53,527 bases of DNA from an uncultured Elusimicrobium sp. (GTDB lineage: Bacteria > Elusimicrobiota > Elusimicrobia > Elusimicrobiales > Elusimicrobiaceae), in assembly GCA_937891135.1 (NCBI GenBank), contig CALAFB010000089.1, forward strand, positions 1 to 53,527. The letters run 5' to 3'. Every line of letters starts with the position of its first letter. Positions within the stretch are counted from its first letter, which is position 1. The notes beneath the pieces are model-generated. The model made no database searches. It had not been told where the DNA came from and saw nothing but the letters and a program-made list of their open reading frames with translations. This document shows, piece by piece, positions 32,702-41,522 of this stretch. The translations under genes were made by a program, and so were the position numbers.

Positions 32702-33607
32702 ATGTATAAATTTATTTTATCCGCGGTTTTCATTTTGAGCATACTTCCGGCAGCAGCCCAAGAAATGGCTGTAGTAAAAACCAACGTGCCAGAGAATGTA
32801 CCATTTGCCCAACCGTTTACGGCTCAAATCGTGCTCTCCCACCCACGCGGCGAAACCGTTACGTGGGATAAGGACTCCGTCCCAACGGAATTTTCCGTCC
32901 AATCGGCCCAATTCCAACCTGTTGGTATAGATTCCACCCAAGCGGATTTAACTGTATTACCGTTTACACTCAATAAATCCACCTTTACGGTTTCTTTTTC
33001 GTTGGCCGGGCAGCCCGATAAAACTGTACAGGCCCAATTGCCGCTAACCGTTACCCCTGTTAAAGTATTTGATGATAATGAACTGCGGGAAATCCGCCCA
33101 CCGCACCGCGTGATTGATTGGGCCACTTGGCTATGTGTTTTACTGGCCCTTACCGCGCTTATTTGTCTGCTTATCTTTTGGGCACGCAAACTGCACACCG
33201 CCAAAACTACACGGCTGCAAGCCCCCGTGGATAACCGCCCGCCGCATGTAATTGCCTTGGCGCAAATTGATTCCCTTTTAAATAGTGGCTTGTGGGAAAA
33301 TAAACAATATAAAGTGTTTTACATAACACTAACGGATATTTTACGCACGTATTTACAGCGGGCATTTAAACTAGACGTATCGGCAGATACTTCCGTAGAA
33401 TTGTTACGCCGCCTAAAAACGGTGCCGGCCTTGACCGCCCAGCTGCCGTCCTTACGCCAGTTTTTAGCTTCCGGGGATTTAGTCAAATTTGCCAAACAAA
33501 TTCCTACTGAAGAAACCCGCAACCGCGATATTACCACACTACGTAACTTTATTAACCACACCACCCCACGCCCGACCAGCCCCAAGGTAGAGGAGGTCTC
33601 TTTATGA
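32702..33607 (+). CDS. Bat-operon membrane protein (BatD/DUF4381-like)
   Basis: 301 residues: signal peptide (FILSAVFILSILPAAAQ), a periplasmic beta domain (about 20-125) resembling the first part of BatD, one membrane helix (WATWLCVLLALTALICLLIFW, split as about 137-157) and a cytoplasmic helical tail with FYITLTDILRTYLQRAFKLD. This layout is typical of the extra gene between DUF58 and BatA in Bat operons. Overlaps batA by four bases (ATGA). Exact biochemical role unknown. Confidence 0.75.
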   Translation: MYKFILSAVFILSILPAAAQEMAVVKTNVPENVPFAQPFTAQIVLSHPRGETVTWDKDSVPTEFSVQSAQFQPVGIDSTQADLTVLPFTLNKSTFTVSFSLAGQPDKTVQAQLPLTVTPVKVFDDNELREIRPPHRVIDWATWLCVLLALTALICLLIFWARKLHTAKTTRLQAPVDNRPPHVIALAQIDSLLNSGLWENKQYKVFYITLTDILRTYLQRAFKLDVSADTSVELLRRLKTVPALTAQLPSLRQFLASGDLVKFAKQIPTEETRNRDITTLRNFINHTTPRPTSPKVEEVSL

Positions 33608-34581
33608 TGTGGCAAAATATGTTAGAACATTTCCGCTATCCGTGGGTACTCGTCTTACTCATACTGCCGCTTGTTTGGTTAATCATCCAGCCCCTACGAA
33701 AACCAAAACGAACGGTAGCCTATTCTTTAGCCTACGTACCCAAAAATTCTTTCTCACTACGGCAACTAGGTACCCAATGGGCTGCCCCGCTTTTATATGC
33801 CATGACAATGGCCCTGCTGATTATTGCATTAGCACGCCCGGTACGGTTGGATAAAACCCCACTTCCTCCCACCGAAGGCGTAGATATTATGCTTTTAATG
33901 GATGCGTCTGCCTCTATGCAAAACCGGGATTTTGAACCGAACCGGTTTGTAGCTTCCCAATTAACAGCACAGCGGTTTGTGGAAAAACGCCCGACAGATC
34001 GTATTGGGCTTGTTGTATTTGCCAAACGGGCCATGCTTCAAGCCCCGCTCACCTTGGACCACCAAGCCCTCCAAGAATATATTGCTGGAATGTACTTAGG
34101 AATGATAGACCCAAACTTTACCGCTATTGGAGACGGCCTGGGTGTAGCCGCCAGCCATTTAAAAGACAGTAAAGCCAAAAGTAAAGTCATTATTTTACTA
34201 ACAGACGGGGATTCCAACGCTGGCACCATTGACCCGATTTTAGCTGCCAAAGCAGCAGCCACCTATGGTATCCGCGTCTATACCATTGGGGCCGCTAGTG
34301 CTCCGGGAAAAACCATGTACTCCAGTCAGGAAGACGAAATCAATGAAGGGCTCCTCTTAGAAATTGCCCAACTTACCGGTGGGCAATTCTTCCGCGCCCA
34401 AAACGCTATGGAACTGACCCAAATTTATAATACCATTAACGAATTGGAAAAAACGGCGTTTACCCCGCCTGCTTCTATCCAGCAACAAGACCACTTTATG
34501 CCCTTTTTGTGGGCGGCCTTGCTATTATTAGCCTTGGCCATTGTGGCAGAAAAATTACTATTTATCAAGGTGCCCTTATGA
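33604..34581 (+). CDS. batA: VWA-domain membrane protein (BatA-like)
   Basis: 325 residues. N-terminal membrane segments (about 13-27 and 58-76), then a von Willebrand A domain with the complete MIDAS motif DASASM (about 98-103), TDGD (about 200) and a C-terminal membrane helix (FLWAALLLLALAIVAEKLLF). BatA/BatB are implicated in aerotolerance and envelope stress in Bacteroides and Leptospira. GGAGG precedes the start; overlaps batB by four bases. Confidence 0.87.
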   Translation: MMWQNMLEHFRYPWVLVLLILPLVWLIIQPLRKPKRTVAYSLAYVPKNSFSLRQLGTQWAAPLLYAMTMALLIIALARPVRLDKTPLPPTEGVDIMLLMDASASMQNRDFEPNRFVASQLTAQRFVEKRPTDRIGLVVFAKRAMLQAPLTLDHQALQEYIAGMYLGMIDPNFTAIGDGLGVAASHLKDSKAKSKVIILLTDGDSNAGTIDPILAAKAAATYGIRVYTIGAASAPGKTMYSSQEDEINEGLLLEIAQLTGGQFFRAQNAMELTQIYNTINELEKTAFTPPASIQQQDHFMPFLWAALLLLALAIVAEKLLFIKVPL

Positions 34582-35594
34582 GATTATTTGCCCATCCGTT
34601 TGTGTTACTTTATATCTTACCCGTATTGGGAGCGTTGCTGATTATTTTATGGCTGGGTAAACGCTTGGCACGGCACTATACAAACCGCCTCTTTGGACGA
34701 GAAGCCTATACCAAACTAACCCGCCCGCTGGGCCAGGTATCCCGCCTGAAAAATACGTGCTTAGCCGGAGCTGTATGCTTTGTATTACTAGCCTTAGCTG
34801 GCCCCCAATGGGGCATTGAAATTACGGAAGCACAAGGCAATTTTGCACAAACAGTCATTGCGGTAGACGTTTCTTCCAGTATGCGGGCGCAAGACTTGAA
34901 ACCCGACCGTCTAGCTAACGCCAAACAAATGTTACAAATGCTGGTTTCCCACTTAAAAGAAAACCGTATTGGTATCATTGCATTTACATCCCAAGCATTT
35001 ATCCAATGTCCGATTACGACCGATACGAGTGCCCTTGATTATTTTATTACTTCATTACAGCCGGATATGCTGCCCGTGCCGGGTACATCTTTATCGGCTC
35101 CGGTAACGCTGGCCGCCCAAATGCTGGCCCGTTACCCCGGTCAAAAAGCTCTTATTTTACTAACAGACGGGGAAGATCACACCCCCCAGGAATTAGCCGC
35201 CGCTCAAAAGGCCGCCCAGGAAAACGGCATCCGTATTATTGCTGTAGGTATTGGAACGCCGCAAGGGGCGTTAATCCCGGCCCAAACGGACCCAAACGGC
35301 CAAGTAACCGAATACAAAAAGGATAAAAACGGCAAAACGGTTGTTTCTAAATTAGATGAAGCGTCCCTGACGGCACTTGCACAAGCCACGGGCGGGGTCT
35401 ATATTTCGTATACCTCTGCAGCTCAAGTGGCTCGGCAAATTGAAGCGGCCATGGCCGGATTGGATAAATCCACTTCCAGCACTGGGGCTCACGCGGTTTA
35501 TCAAAACCGCTACGTGATACCGTTAGTTCTGGCGTTACTCTGTTTAACCGGATATCTGTTATGGCCCCAACGGACTTCAAAAAAGGTACAATAA
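34578..35594 (+). CDS. batB: VWA-domain membrane protein (BatB-like)
   Basis: 338 residues from the ATG at 34578, which overlaps the batA stop as ATGA. Two N-terminal helices, a VWA domain with MIDAS DVSSSM (about 94-99) and TDGEDH (about 198), and a C-terminal helix (YVIPLVLALLCLTGYLL). Paralogue of the preceding gene, the two VWA proteins normally forming a membrane complex. Next gene starts three bases after the stop. Confidence 0.88.
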   Translation: MRLFAHPFVLLYILPVLGALLIILWLGKRLARHYTNRLFGREAYTKLTRPLGQVSRLKNTCLAGAVCFVLLALAGPQWGIEITEAQGNFAQTVIAVDVSSSMRAQDLKPDRLANAKQMLQMLVSHLKENRIGIIAFTSQAFIQCPITTDTSALDYFITSLQPDMLPVPGTSLSAPVTLAAQMLARYPGQKALILLTDGEDHTPQELAAAQKAAQENGIRIIAVGIGTPQGALIPAQTDPNGQVTEYKKDKNGKTVVSKLDEASLTALAQATGGVYISYTSAAQVARQIEAAMAGLDKSTSSTGAHAVYQNRYVIPLVLALLCLTGYLLWPQRTSKKVQ

Positions 35595-35596
35595 AG

Positions 35597-36274
35597 ATGA
35601 TGAAATTTTGGATTATAGGTTTATTTACTCTCATAACCTTACCGCTGCAAGCCGGCGTTAATGCTGACGTGCGCCAGGGCAGCAAACTTTACCAAAAAGG
35701 CAAATATGGCCAAGCCTTGTCTGCCTTTGAACATGCCTTACAACAAGATCCCAAAAATCAGTCCGCTTCATTCGGGGCCGGAGCATCAGCCTATTATTTA
35801 AAAGAATATGACCAAGCGGCCCAATCTTTTGAAAACGCTGCCGGGCAACCCGGCACGTTACAACAAGATGCCTGGTTTAACTTGGGTAACACTTATTACC
35901 GTACCCAAAATAAAGAAAAAGCAATTGCTTCCTATAAGCAAGCCATTTTACAAAACCCACAGGACAAAGAAGCCATTCATAATTTGCAGTTGGTTTTGCA
36001 ACAACAAGCGCAACAAAACAAAAACAACCAAAACCAACAAAATGAGAACGAAAATTCCAATAATCAGGATAAACAAGATAACCCGGATCATAAAGGCCAG
36101 GCTCCGCAGCAGCAACCTCAGCAGCCGTCTTCTCCGCAACCACAAGAGGCGCAAGATAACCAAGAAAAACAAGCAGCGGACCGCGTACTGCAACTGGCAC
36201 GGGATAGTGAATATAAAAAACCCACCCAACCCGGCCCCTCGGCAAATGATGAACAAGTGGAGAAAGATTGGTAA
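35597..36274 (+). CDS. batC: TPR protein (BatC-like)
   Basis: About 225 residues; signal peptide (FWIIGLFTLITLPLQAG), then TPR pairs (GSKLYQKGKYGQALSAFEHAL, ASAYYLKEYDQAAQSFENAA, AWFNLGNTYYRTQNKEKAIASYKQAI) to about residue 130. The rest is low-complexity, rich in Gln, Asn and Pro, ending in a charged tail. Periplasmic. Either of two adjacent ATG codons (35597, 35600) may start it. Stop overlaps the batD start as TAATG. Confidence 0.82.
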   Translation: MMKFWIIGLFTLITLPLQAGVNADVRQGSKLYQKGKYGQALSAFEHALQQDPKNQSASFGAGASAYYLKEYDQAAQSFENAAGQPGTLQQDAWFNLGNTYYRTQNKEKAIASYKQAILQNPQDKEAIHNLQLVLQQQAQQNKNNQNQQNENENSNNQDKQDNPDHKGQAPQQQPQQPSSPQPQEAQDNQEKQAADRVLQLARDSEYKKPTQPGPSANDEQVEKDW

Positions 36275-38052
36275 TGAAAAAGATTTGTTTAGTAGTTGTA
36301 TGTTTGTTAAGTACCCTGCCGTTGGTGGCTCAGGTACATTTAAGTGCCCAAACAGATAAAACCGATTTGGCCCTAGATGATGAGCTGACCCTTACCGTGC
36401 AAGTTTCCGGGGTAAGCGGAAATATAGTCATGCCGCAGCTGCCCAGTTTACCCGCTTTTAATGTATATTCCCGCGAAATGGCCCAATCTACCGTAAACGG
36501 ACATACTACGTTATCGTTCCGCTATTTAATGATACCACGCTTTGTAGGACGTACCACCATCGGCCCAGTTACATTTTCCTATGGGGGCAAAACCTATCAA
36601 ACAGATCCCATTGATATCCGCATTTACAAATCCGCTACGGTAGCGGCTTCCCAGTCCAAAAGTTCTAACCGCCCGGCTACCCGGCAAACAACAGCTGCAG
36701 CAGCAGATATTTCTCAACTTCCCCCTTTAGAGAAAGAATTATCTACCCGCGCCTATGCCCATGAAAATGAACCCTATTTTATGATAAGTGCGATTAGTAA
36801 CAAAAAACCGTATCCCGGACAACCGTTTACGTTAGGAGTGCGTTTTTATTATGCCCCAGCATTTTATGAAGCCGCCTATCACAATCCACAAGTTTCTAAC
36901 TTATTTATGGAAGAAGGCCCTAGTGTGCAAGGCCGCCAAAATATCAACGGGACCATGTATAATTATGAAGAAAAACGCTATGAACTTTCCGGCGTTAGTG
37001 CGGGGAAAGCGTCCATCGGTGCGGCCATGGTAGATTACCGCACAGCTTCGGCCGGGAACTCGTTATTTGACCGTTTCTTTGGAGGCGCGGTTGTTTCTAA
37101 GCCTGTCACGGTAGCTTCCAAACCCATTACACTTAACATTTTACCGTTGCCCGCCGGCAAACCGGCTTCCTTTTACGGGGCCGTGGGTACGGATTACACG
37201 TTAACCACCCGTTTAGATAAACCCCGTACCGAGGCCGGAGAAGCCGTTACCCTTACCGTAACCGTCCAGGGACCGGGCAGTTTAAAAACTACGTCTGACT
37301 TAAAATTTCCGGAAATTCCCGGCCTCACTTCTTACCCCGCCGCCCCAGAAACCGGATTTGTTTCCAATAATTCTTCCCGCGGTTATAAAACCTTTAAAAC
37401 GGTGCTTGTCCCGGCTTCGTCCGGTCAATATATGATTGAAGGAATTAACTGGTCCTATTTGGACCCGAACACCAGCACCTATAAAACCCTGTCGGCACGC
37501 CCGCTTACGCTGGAAGTATTCCCCGCCACTCACGCCGCTAAACAACTGGATTTCGGGACTTCATCCCCGGTTGGCAACGGGATCCAAACAATCCGCCAAG
37601 ATATTGAATATGTAAAAGGCACATACGATACGGACCTTTCCCTCCTACAACGCATAGCCGCCTGGAAATGGATGCATGCGCTAGTATTTACCTGGTTAGC
37701 CGTATGTTTATTTATGGCCTGTATCGGCAAAAAAACAGCCGCAAAAAAACATGCCTACCAATACGCCAAAACCCAACTAAAACAAGCCCGTACCTATGAA
37801 CATATCTCGGACGCGTTGGCCGATTATCTGCGCCTTAAATGGAATATTTCTGCTGCCAGCTTACCCCTAAAAGGAATGATTACGGCACTTGCCCAACATG
37901 GGGTCCCGCCGGAAACCCAACAAACCTTTGCCACATTATGGACAGAATTGGAATCAGCCCGGTTTGCCCCCTTATCTAAAGATACAAATACGTTGGCACA
38001 ATTGTCCGCACGTGCTGAAAACTTACTGAAACAATGGGAGAACTCAAAATGA
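36274..38052 (+). CDS. batD: BatD-like oxygen-tolerance protein
   Basis: 592 residues; signal peptide (ICLVVVCLLSTLPLVAQ), then repeated beta domains beginning VHLSAQTDKTDLALDDELTLT, the PF13584 pattern (YLMIPRFVGRTTIGPVTF, PYPGQPFTLGVRFYY, GEAVTLTVTVQGPG), one membrane helix near 475-495 and a cytoplasmic helical tail of about 95 residues. Most of it is periplasmic. Start ATG overlaps the batC stop by one base, and its own stop overlaps batE (ATGA). Confidence 0.87.
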   Translation: MKKICLVVVCLLSTLPLVAQVHLSAQTDKTDLALDDELTLTVQVSGVSGNIVMPQLPSLPAFNVYSREMAQSTVNGHTTLSFRYLMIPRFVGRTTIGPVTFSYGGKTYQTDPIDIRIYKSATVAASQSKSSNRPATRQTTAAAADISQLPPLEKELSTRAYAHENEPYFMISAISNKKPYPGQPFTLGVRFYYAPAFYEAAYHNPQVSNLFMEEGPSVQGRQNINGTMYNYEEKRYELSGVSAGKASIGAAMVDYRTASAGNSLFDRFFGGAVVSKPVTVASKPITLNILPLPAGKPASFYGAVGTDYTLTTRLDKPRTEAGEAVTLTVTVQGPGSLKTTSDLKFPEIPGLTSYPAAPETGFVSNNSSRGYKTFKTVLVPASSGQYMIEGINWSYLDPNTSTYKTLSARPLTLEVFPATHAAKQLDFGTSSPVGNGIQTIRQDIEYVKGTYDTDLSLLQRIAAWKWMHALVFTWLAVCLFMACIGKKTAAKKHAYQYAKTQLKQARTYEHISDALADYLRLKWNISAASLPLKGMITALAQHGVPPETQQTFATLWTELESARFAPLSKDTNTLAQLSARAENLLKQWENSK

Positions 38053-38771
38053 AAAAAAGAAATTGGTACGGGTTATTAAGCATCTTGTTTCTGACAGTTT
38101 CTCTGGGGGCCCAAGCAGGCCAAACCGCCGAAGATTTATACCGGCACGGCCAATACGCGCAGGCTCTTTCTGCTTATGAAAAACAAATAAAAGACTATCC
38201 AAACAACCCCTTTCTTTACTACAATATAGGTAACTGTTATTTTAAAATGGGAAGTACCGGGCTAGCCGTTGCGAATTATTACCGGGCCTTCCAGTTAAAC
38301 CCGCGCGATACAGATATCCGCCATAATTTAGAATTGGCATTAGCTGCCAGCGGGGAAAGTTTAGTACCTGCCGGGATGCCTGTTTCCTTGCATAAGGCGG
38401 TATTTGGGTTATCCCTTACCGAATTACAAGGGCTATTACATTTGGTGTTATGGGCGTTTTGTCTGTTAGCCGGGTTATGGTTACTTACCCGCAAAGCGGG
38501 TAAAATCACGCTGGTAGCCGGGGTACTGTTACTAGCGGTGGCCGGGTGGTTTTTTGTACGGTACAGTTGGCAAAGCGAACCGTTAGCCGTAGTAGCCACC
38601 CCGCAAGCCGAACTACGAAGTGGACCGGGAGAAAATTTCCCGGCAAGTGCTACCATAACACAAGGCCATTTGGTACAAATAGTAGACCAAAAAGGTCCGT
38701 GGCAGCAAGTGGTTTTACGTAGTGAAGGAATCAAAGGATGGATGGAAAATTCTTCTTTGGAACACATTTAA
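38049..38771 (+). CDS. batE: TPR + SH3 membrane protein (BatE-like)
   Basis: 240 residues: signal peptide (GLLSILFLTVSLGAQAG), two TPR units (EDLYRHGQYAQALSAYEKQI, FLYYNIGNCYFKMGSTGLAVANYYRAF), two membrane helices (about 115-133 and 140-157) and a bacterial SH3 domain (EPLAVVATPQAELRSGPGE to KGWMENSSLEHI). SH3b domains usually bind peptidoglycan. Last gene of the Bat operon. Confidence 0.83.
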   Translation: MKKRNWYGLLSILFLTVSLGAQAGQTAEDLYRHGQYAQALSAYEKQIKDYPNNPFLYYNIGNCYFKMGSTGLAVANYYRAFQLNPRDTDIRHNLELALAASGESLVPAGMPVSLHKAVFGLSLTELQGLLHLVLWAFCLLAGLWLLTRKAGKITLVAGVLLLAVAGWFFVRYSWQSEPLAVVATPQAELRSGPGENFPASATITQGHLVQIVDQKGPWQQVVLRSEGIKGWMENSSLEHI

Positions 38772-38780
38772 GAGGATAAT

Positions 38781-39338
38781 ATGTTTGTAGAAAAACAAGC
38801 TGATGAACTTATTGAAGCCGTAACGTATGTGAAAGAAAATTTAGCCCAAGGGGTAGAACAATTAGCTACCGAAGTGATTAAAGCCTTTAAAAAGGGACAT
38901 AAAGTCATTTTAATGGGAAACGGGGGTAGTGCCGGGGATGCTCAGCATATTGCCGCCGAATTTGTAGGCCGCTTTAAAAAAGAACGCCCTTCATTACCGG
39001 CCCTAGCTTTAAATACCAATACTTCTACTTTAACCGCTATCGGGAACGATTACTCGTATGATGTAATTTTTTCCCGCCAGATTGACGGATTCGCACAAGA
39101 AGGGGACGTAGTTATTGGTATTTCTACCTCCGGCAATAGTAAAAACGTATATCTAGCCCTAGGGCTTGCCAAACGTAAAGGCTGCTATACGGCTGCTTTT
39201 CTAGGCAAGGACGGCGGCACTATTAAAGAGATTTGTGATTTACCGTTAGTTGTAAAATCTAACAATACCCCGCACATTCAGGCGTGCCATATTTTTATGG
39301 GACATTGTATGTGCGAACTGGTAGACCAAGCATATTAG
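38781..39338 (+). CDS. gmhA: phosphoheptose isomerase (SIS domain)
   Basis: 185 residues with the GmhA layout: MGNGGSAGDAQHIAAEFVGRF (about 48-68), LTAIGNDYSYDVIFSRQI and GDVVIGISTSGNSKNV. It converts sedoheptulose 7-phosphate to D-glycero-heptose 7-phosphate, the first step of LPS inner-core heptose, so it supports a diderm envelope. Nine bases after batE with AGAGGATAAT as ribosome site; rpiB follows directly. Confidence 0.92.
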   Translation: MFVEKQADELIEAVTYVKENLAQGVEQLATEVIKAFKKGHKVILMGNGGSAGDAQHIAAEFVGRFKKERPSLPALALNTNTSTLTAIGNDYSYDVIFSRQIDGFAQEGDVVIGISTSGNSKNVYLALGLAKRKGCYTAAFLGKDGGTIKEICDLPLVVKSNNTPHIQACHIFMGHCMCELVDQAY

Positions 39339-39339
39339 T

Positions 39340-39792
39340 ATGAAAATAGCCCTCGGTTGCGACCATGCCGGATTTGCTTTAAAAGAAACCGTTTTACGCG
39401 TATTGCAAACTGCCAAACACGAAGTAATTGATTGCGGCACGTGTTCGTGCGAACGGACCGATTACCCGGACTATGCTTTTGCCGTGTGTCAACAAATTAC
39501 CACCGGTAAAGCCGAGCGCGGGATTTTAATTTGCGGTTCCGGCGTAGGAATGTGCGTAACGGCCAATAAAGTAAAAACCATTCGTGCGTGTGTTTGCCAC
39601 GACAGTTATTCCGCCCGCCAAGCCGTAGAACACGACGATCTAAACGTGCTTTGTTTAGGCGCACGTATTATCGGCCCGGCCCTGGCTGAAGAACTGGTAA
39701 CCCAATTTGTAAACGCATCTTTAAACGTAGAACCCCGCCATGCGGCGCGCCGCGGCAAAGTGCAAGCGTGGGAAGATGCACATTTTAAATAA
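39340..39792 (+). CDS. rpiB: ribose-5-phosphate isomerase B
   Basis: 150 residues of the RpiB/LacAB family: MKIALGCDHAGFALKE, DYPDYAFAV, catalytic Cys and anion hole in LICGSGVGMCVTANK (about 64-78), and HDSYSARQAVEHDDLNVLCLGARI. Interconverts ribose 5-phosphate and ribulose 5-phosphate. Its ATG is one base past the gmhA stop, so translation is coupled. Together with gmhA and pgi it forms a sugar-phosphate isomerase cluster. Confidence 0.95.
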   Translation: MKIALGCDHAGFALKETVLRVLQTAKHEVIDCGTCSCERTDYPDYAFAVCQQITTGKAERGILICGSGVGMCVTANKVKTIRACVCHDSYSARQAVEHDDLNVLCLGARIIGPALAEELVTQFVNASLNVEPRHAARRGKVQAWEDAHFK

Positions 39793-39817
39793 ATTAAATA
39801 GAAGGAAGAAAGAAATT

Positions 39818-41482
39818 ATGAAGATACAAGCCAATCCCTTAGCACAAGGTATCATCCGTGAAGGGGAAATTAAATTAGAAAATCTAGAGTTTAACACCAA
39901 GTTTTGGGCCAAAGACCCTTCTCTGTGGAAGCAGGACCCAGAACATAAAGCTTTTATTGTTAAATTCTTAGGCTGGCAAAAAGTATATAACTGGACGTTA
40001 GAACGCATAGACACCGTACTTTCCTTTGCCCAGGAAGCCAAAAAAACATTTAAACATTGTATCGTGATGGGAATGGGCGGTTCTTCGCTCGCTCCGGAAG
40101 TATTTCGCACATTCTTCGGTAAACAATCCGGCTGGCCGGAACTCATTGTATTAGATACCACGCAACCCGATTGGGTGGGTGCTGCCCGTGCCCGCATAAA
40201 CCCGGCAGAAACTTTGTTTATTTTTGCCAGCAAATCCGGCGGGACGGTGGAACCGTCTTCCCAATTTGCGTATTTTTACGAAGAAGTAAAAAAATCCGGC
40301 ATCAAAACTCCCGGGGATAATTTTATTGCCATTACGGACCCCGGCACCGGGCTCGAAAAACTTGCTAAAGATAAAAAATTCCGTAAAATTTTCTTAAATC
40401 CAGCCGATATCGGTGGCCGTTTTTCCGCACTTTCTATGTTTGGGATTGTGCCTGCCGCTTTAATGGGCGTAGACGTTAAAAAACTCTTAGAAATTGCCAA
40501 ACAAGAAGCGGAAACTTTTGGGCCTGAAACCCCCATCAAAGACAATGCTGCCTTAGCACTAGGGGCTTTTATGGGCGCGTGTACAGTCAATGAATCACGC
40601 GACAAATTAACGCTATTAACCCCGAATGATTTCTCCACGTTTGGGTTATGGGCCGAACAACTAGTCGCCGAATCTACCGGCAAAGAAGGCAAAGGGATTG
40701 TGCCTGTGGCGGGGGAAACGCTGCAAGCCAATTTCAATTACCGGGAGGACCGCTTCTTCGTGCACCTGTCTACCGGTAGCGATGATGATAAACGCGTAAC
40801 TGCCCGCGCTAAAGAAATTACGCAAGGCGGTGCCCCGCTGCTTACCTTGCAAATAGAAAATAAATATCAACTGGGAGCCATGTTCTTATTGTGGGAAATT
40901 GCTACGGCAGCAGCAGGGGCTATTTTAGCCATTGACCCGTTTGACCAACCCAACGTACAAGCCGCTAAAACGATGACCAAAGACATTTTGGCTAAACTTG
41001 CTGCGGGAAATGTACCAGCTGAAGTAAGTGCCCCTATTTTAGCCTCGGCCGATATTGCAAACCAAATTAAATTAGATACGCTGGGCCAGGATATTTATTC
41101 TCTATTAGAAAGTAACGATTATTTGGCCATTTTGCCGTACGTATATCCGGATGCAGACACAGAAAAAGCTTTGTCTGCTTTACGTGACAAAGTGATGAAC
41201 AAAACCAAACGGGCTGTATTGTTTGGGTATGGGCCGCGCTACCTGCACTCTACAGGGCAGCTGCACAAAGGGGACGGTAACAACGGGGTGTTTATCCTCT
41301 TGTCGGCCGAACCTAAAAACGATATTAAAATCCCGGGCCAAAAATATACATTCGGGCAACTCTGCAACGCACAAGCGTTGGGGGACTTCCAAGCCTTACA
41401 AGAAAAAGGCCGCCGTGTGATTAAATTACACCTCACGCAACCGTTGGCAGAGAATATCCAAAAACTAACCGACTTATTCTAA
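39818..41482 (+). CDS. pgi: glucose-6-phosphate isomerase
   Basis: 554 residues from the ATG at 39818 (GAAGGAAG upstream); the longer frame overlaps rpiB. SIS-fold motifs MGMGGSSLAPEVF (about 84-96), FASKSGGTVEPSSQ (about 139-152), PADIGGRFSALS and FDQPNVQAAK near 390 match the long bacterial PGI type also seen fused to transaldolase in other organisms. It links glucose 6-phosphate and fructose 6-phosphate in glycolysis. Ends at a strong terminator. Confidence 0.93.
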   Translation: MKIQANPLAQGIIREGEIKLENLEFNTKFWAKDPSLWKQDPEHKAFIVKFLGWQKVYNWTLERIDTVLSFAQEAKKTFKHCIVMGMGGSSLAPEVFRTFFGKQSGWPELIVLDTTQPDWVGAARARINPAETLFIFASKSGGTVEPSSQFAYFYEEVKKSGIKTPGDNFIAITDPGTGLEKLAKDKKFRKIFLNPADIGGRFSALSMFGIVPAALMGVDVKKLLEIAKQEAETFGPETPIKDNAALALGAFMGACTVNESRDKLTLLTPNDFSTFGLWAEQLVAESTGKEGKGIVPVAGETLQANFNYREDRFFVHLSTGSDDDKRVTARAKEITQGGAPLLTLQIENKYQLGAMFLLWEIATAAAGAILAIDPFDQPNVQAAKTMTKDILAKLAAGNVPAEVSAPILASADIANQIKLDTLGQDIYSLLESNDYLAILPYVYPDADTEKALSALRDKVMNKTKRAVLFGYGPRYLHSTGQLHKGDGNNGVFILLSAEPKNDIKIPGQKYTFGQLCNAQALGDFQALQEKGRRVIKLHLTQPLAENIQKLTDLF

Positions 41483-41493
41483 AAAACAGGACA

Positions 41494-41520
41494 GAGCGGC
41501 TTACGGGCCGCTCTTTTTTT
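41494..41520 (+). terminator. pgi terminator abutting miaB
   Basis: GAGCGGC (41494-41500) pairs with GCCGCTC (41507-41513), followed by TTTTTTT. The miaB ATG begins two bases after the T run, so there is no room for a ribosome-binding site. Confidence 0.75.
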
Positions 41521-41522
41521 GT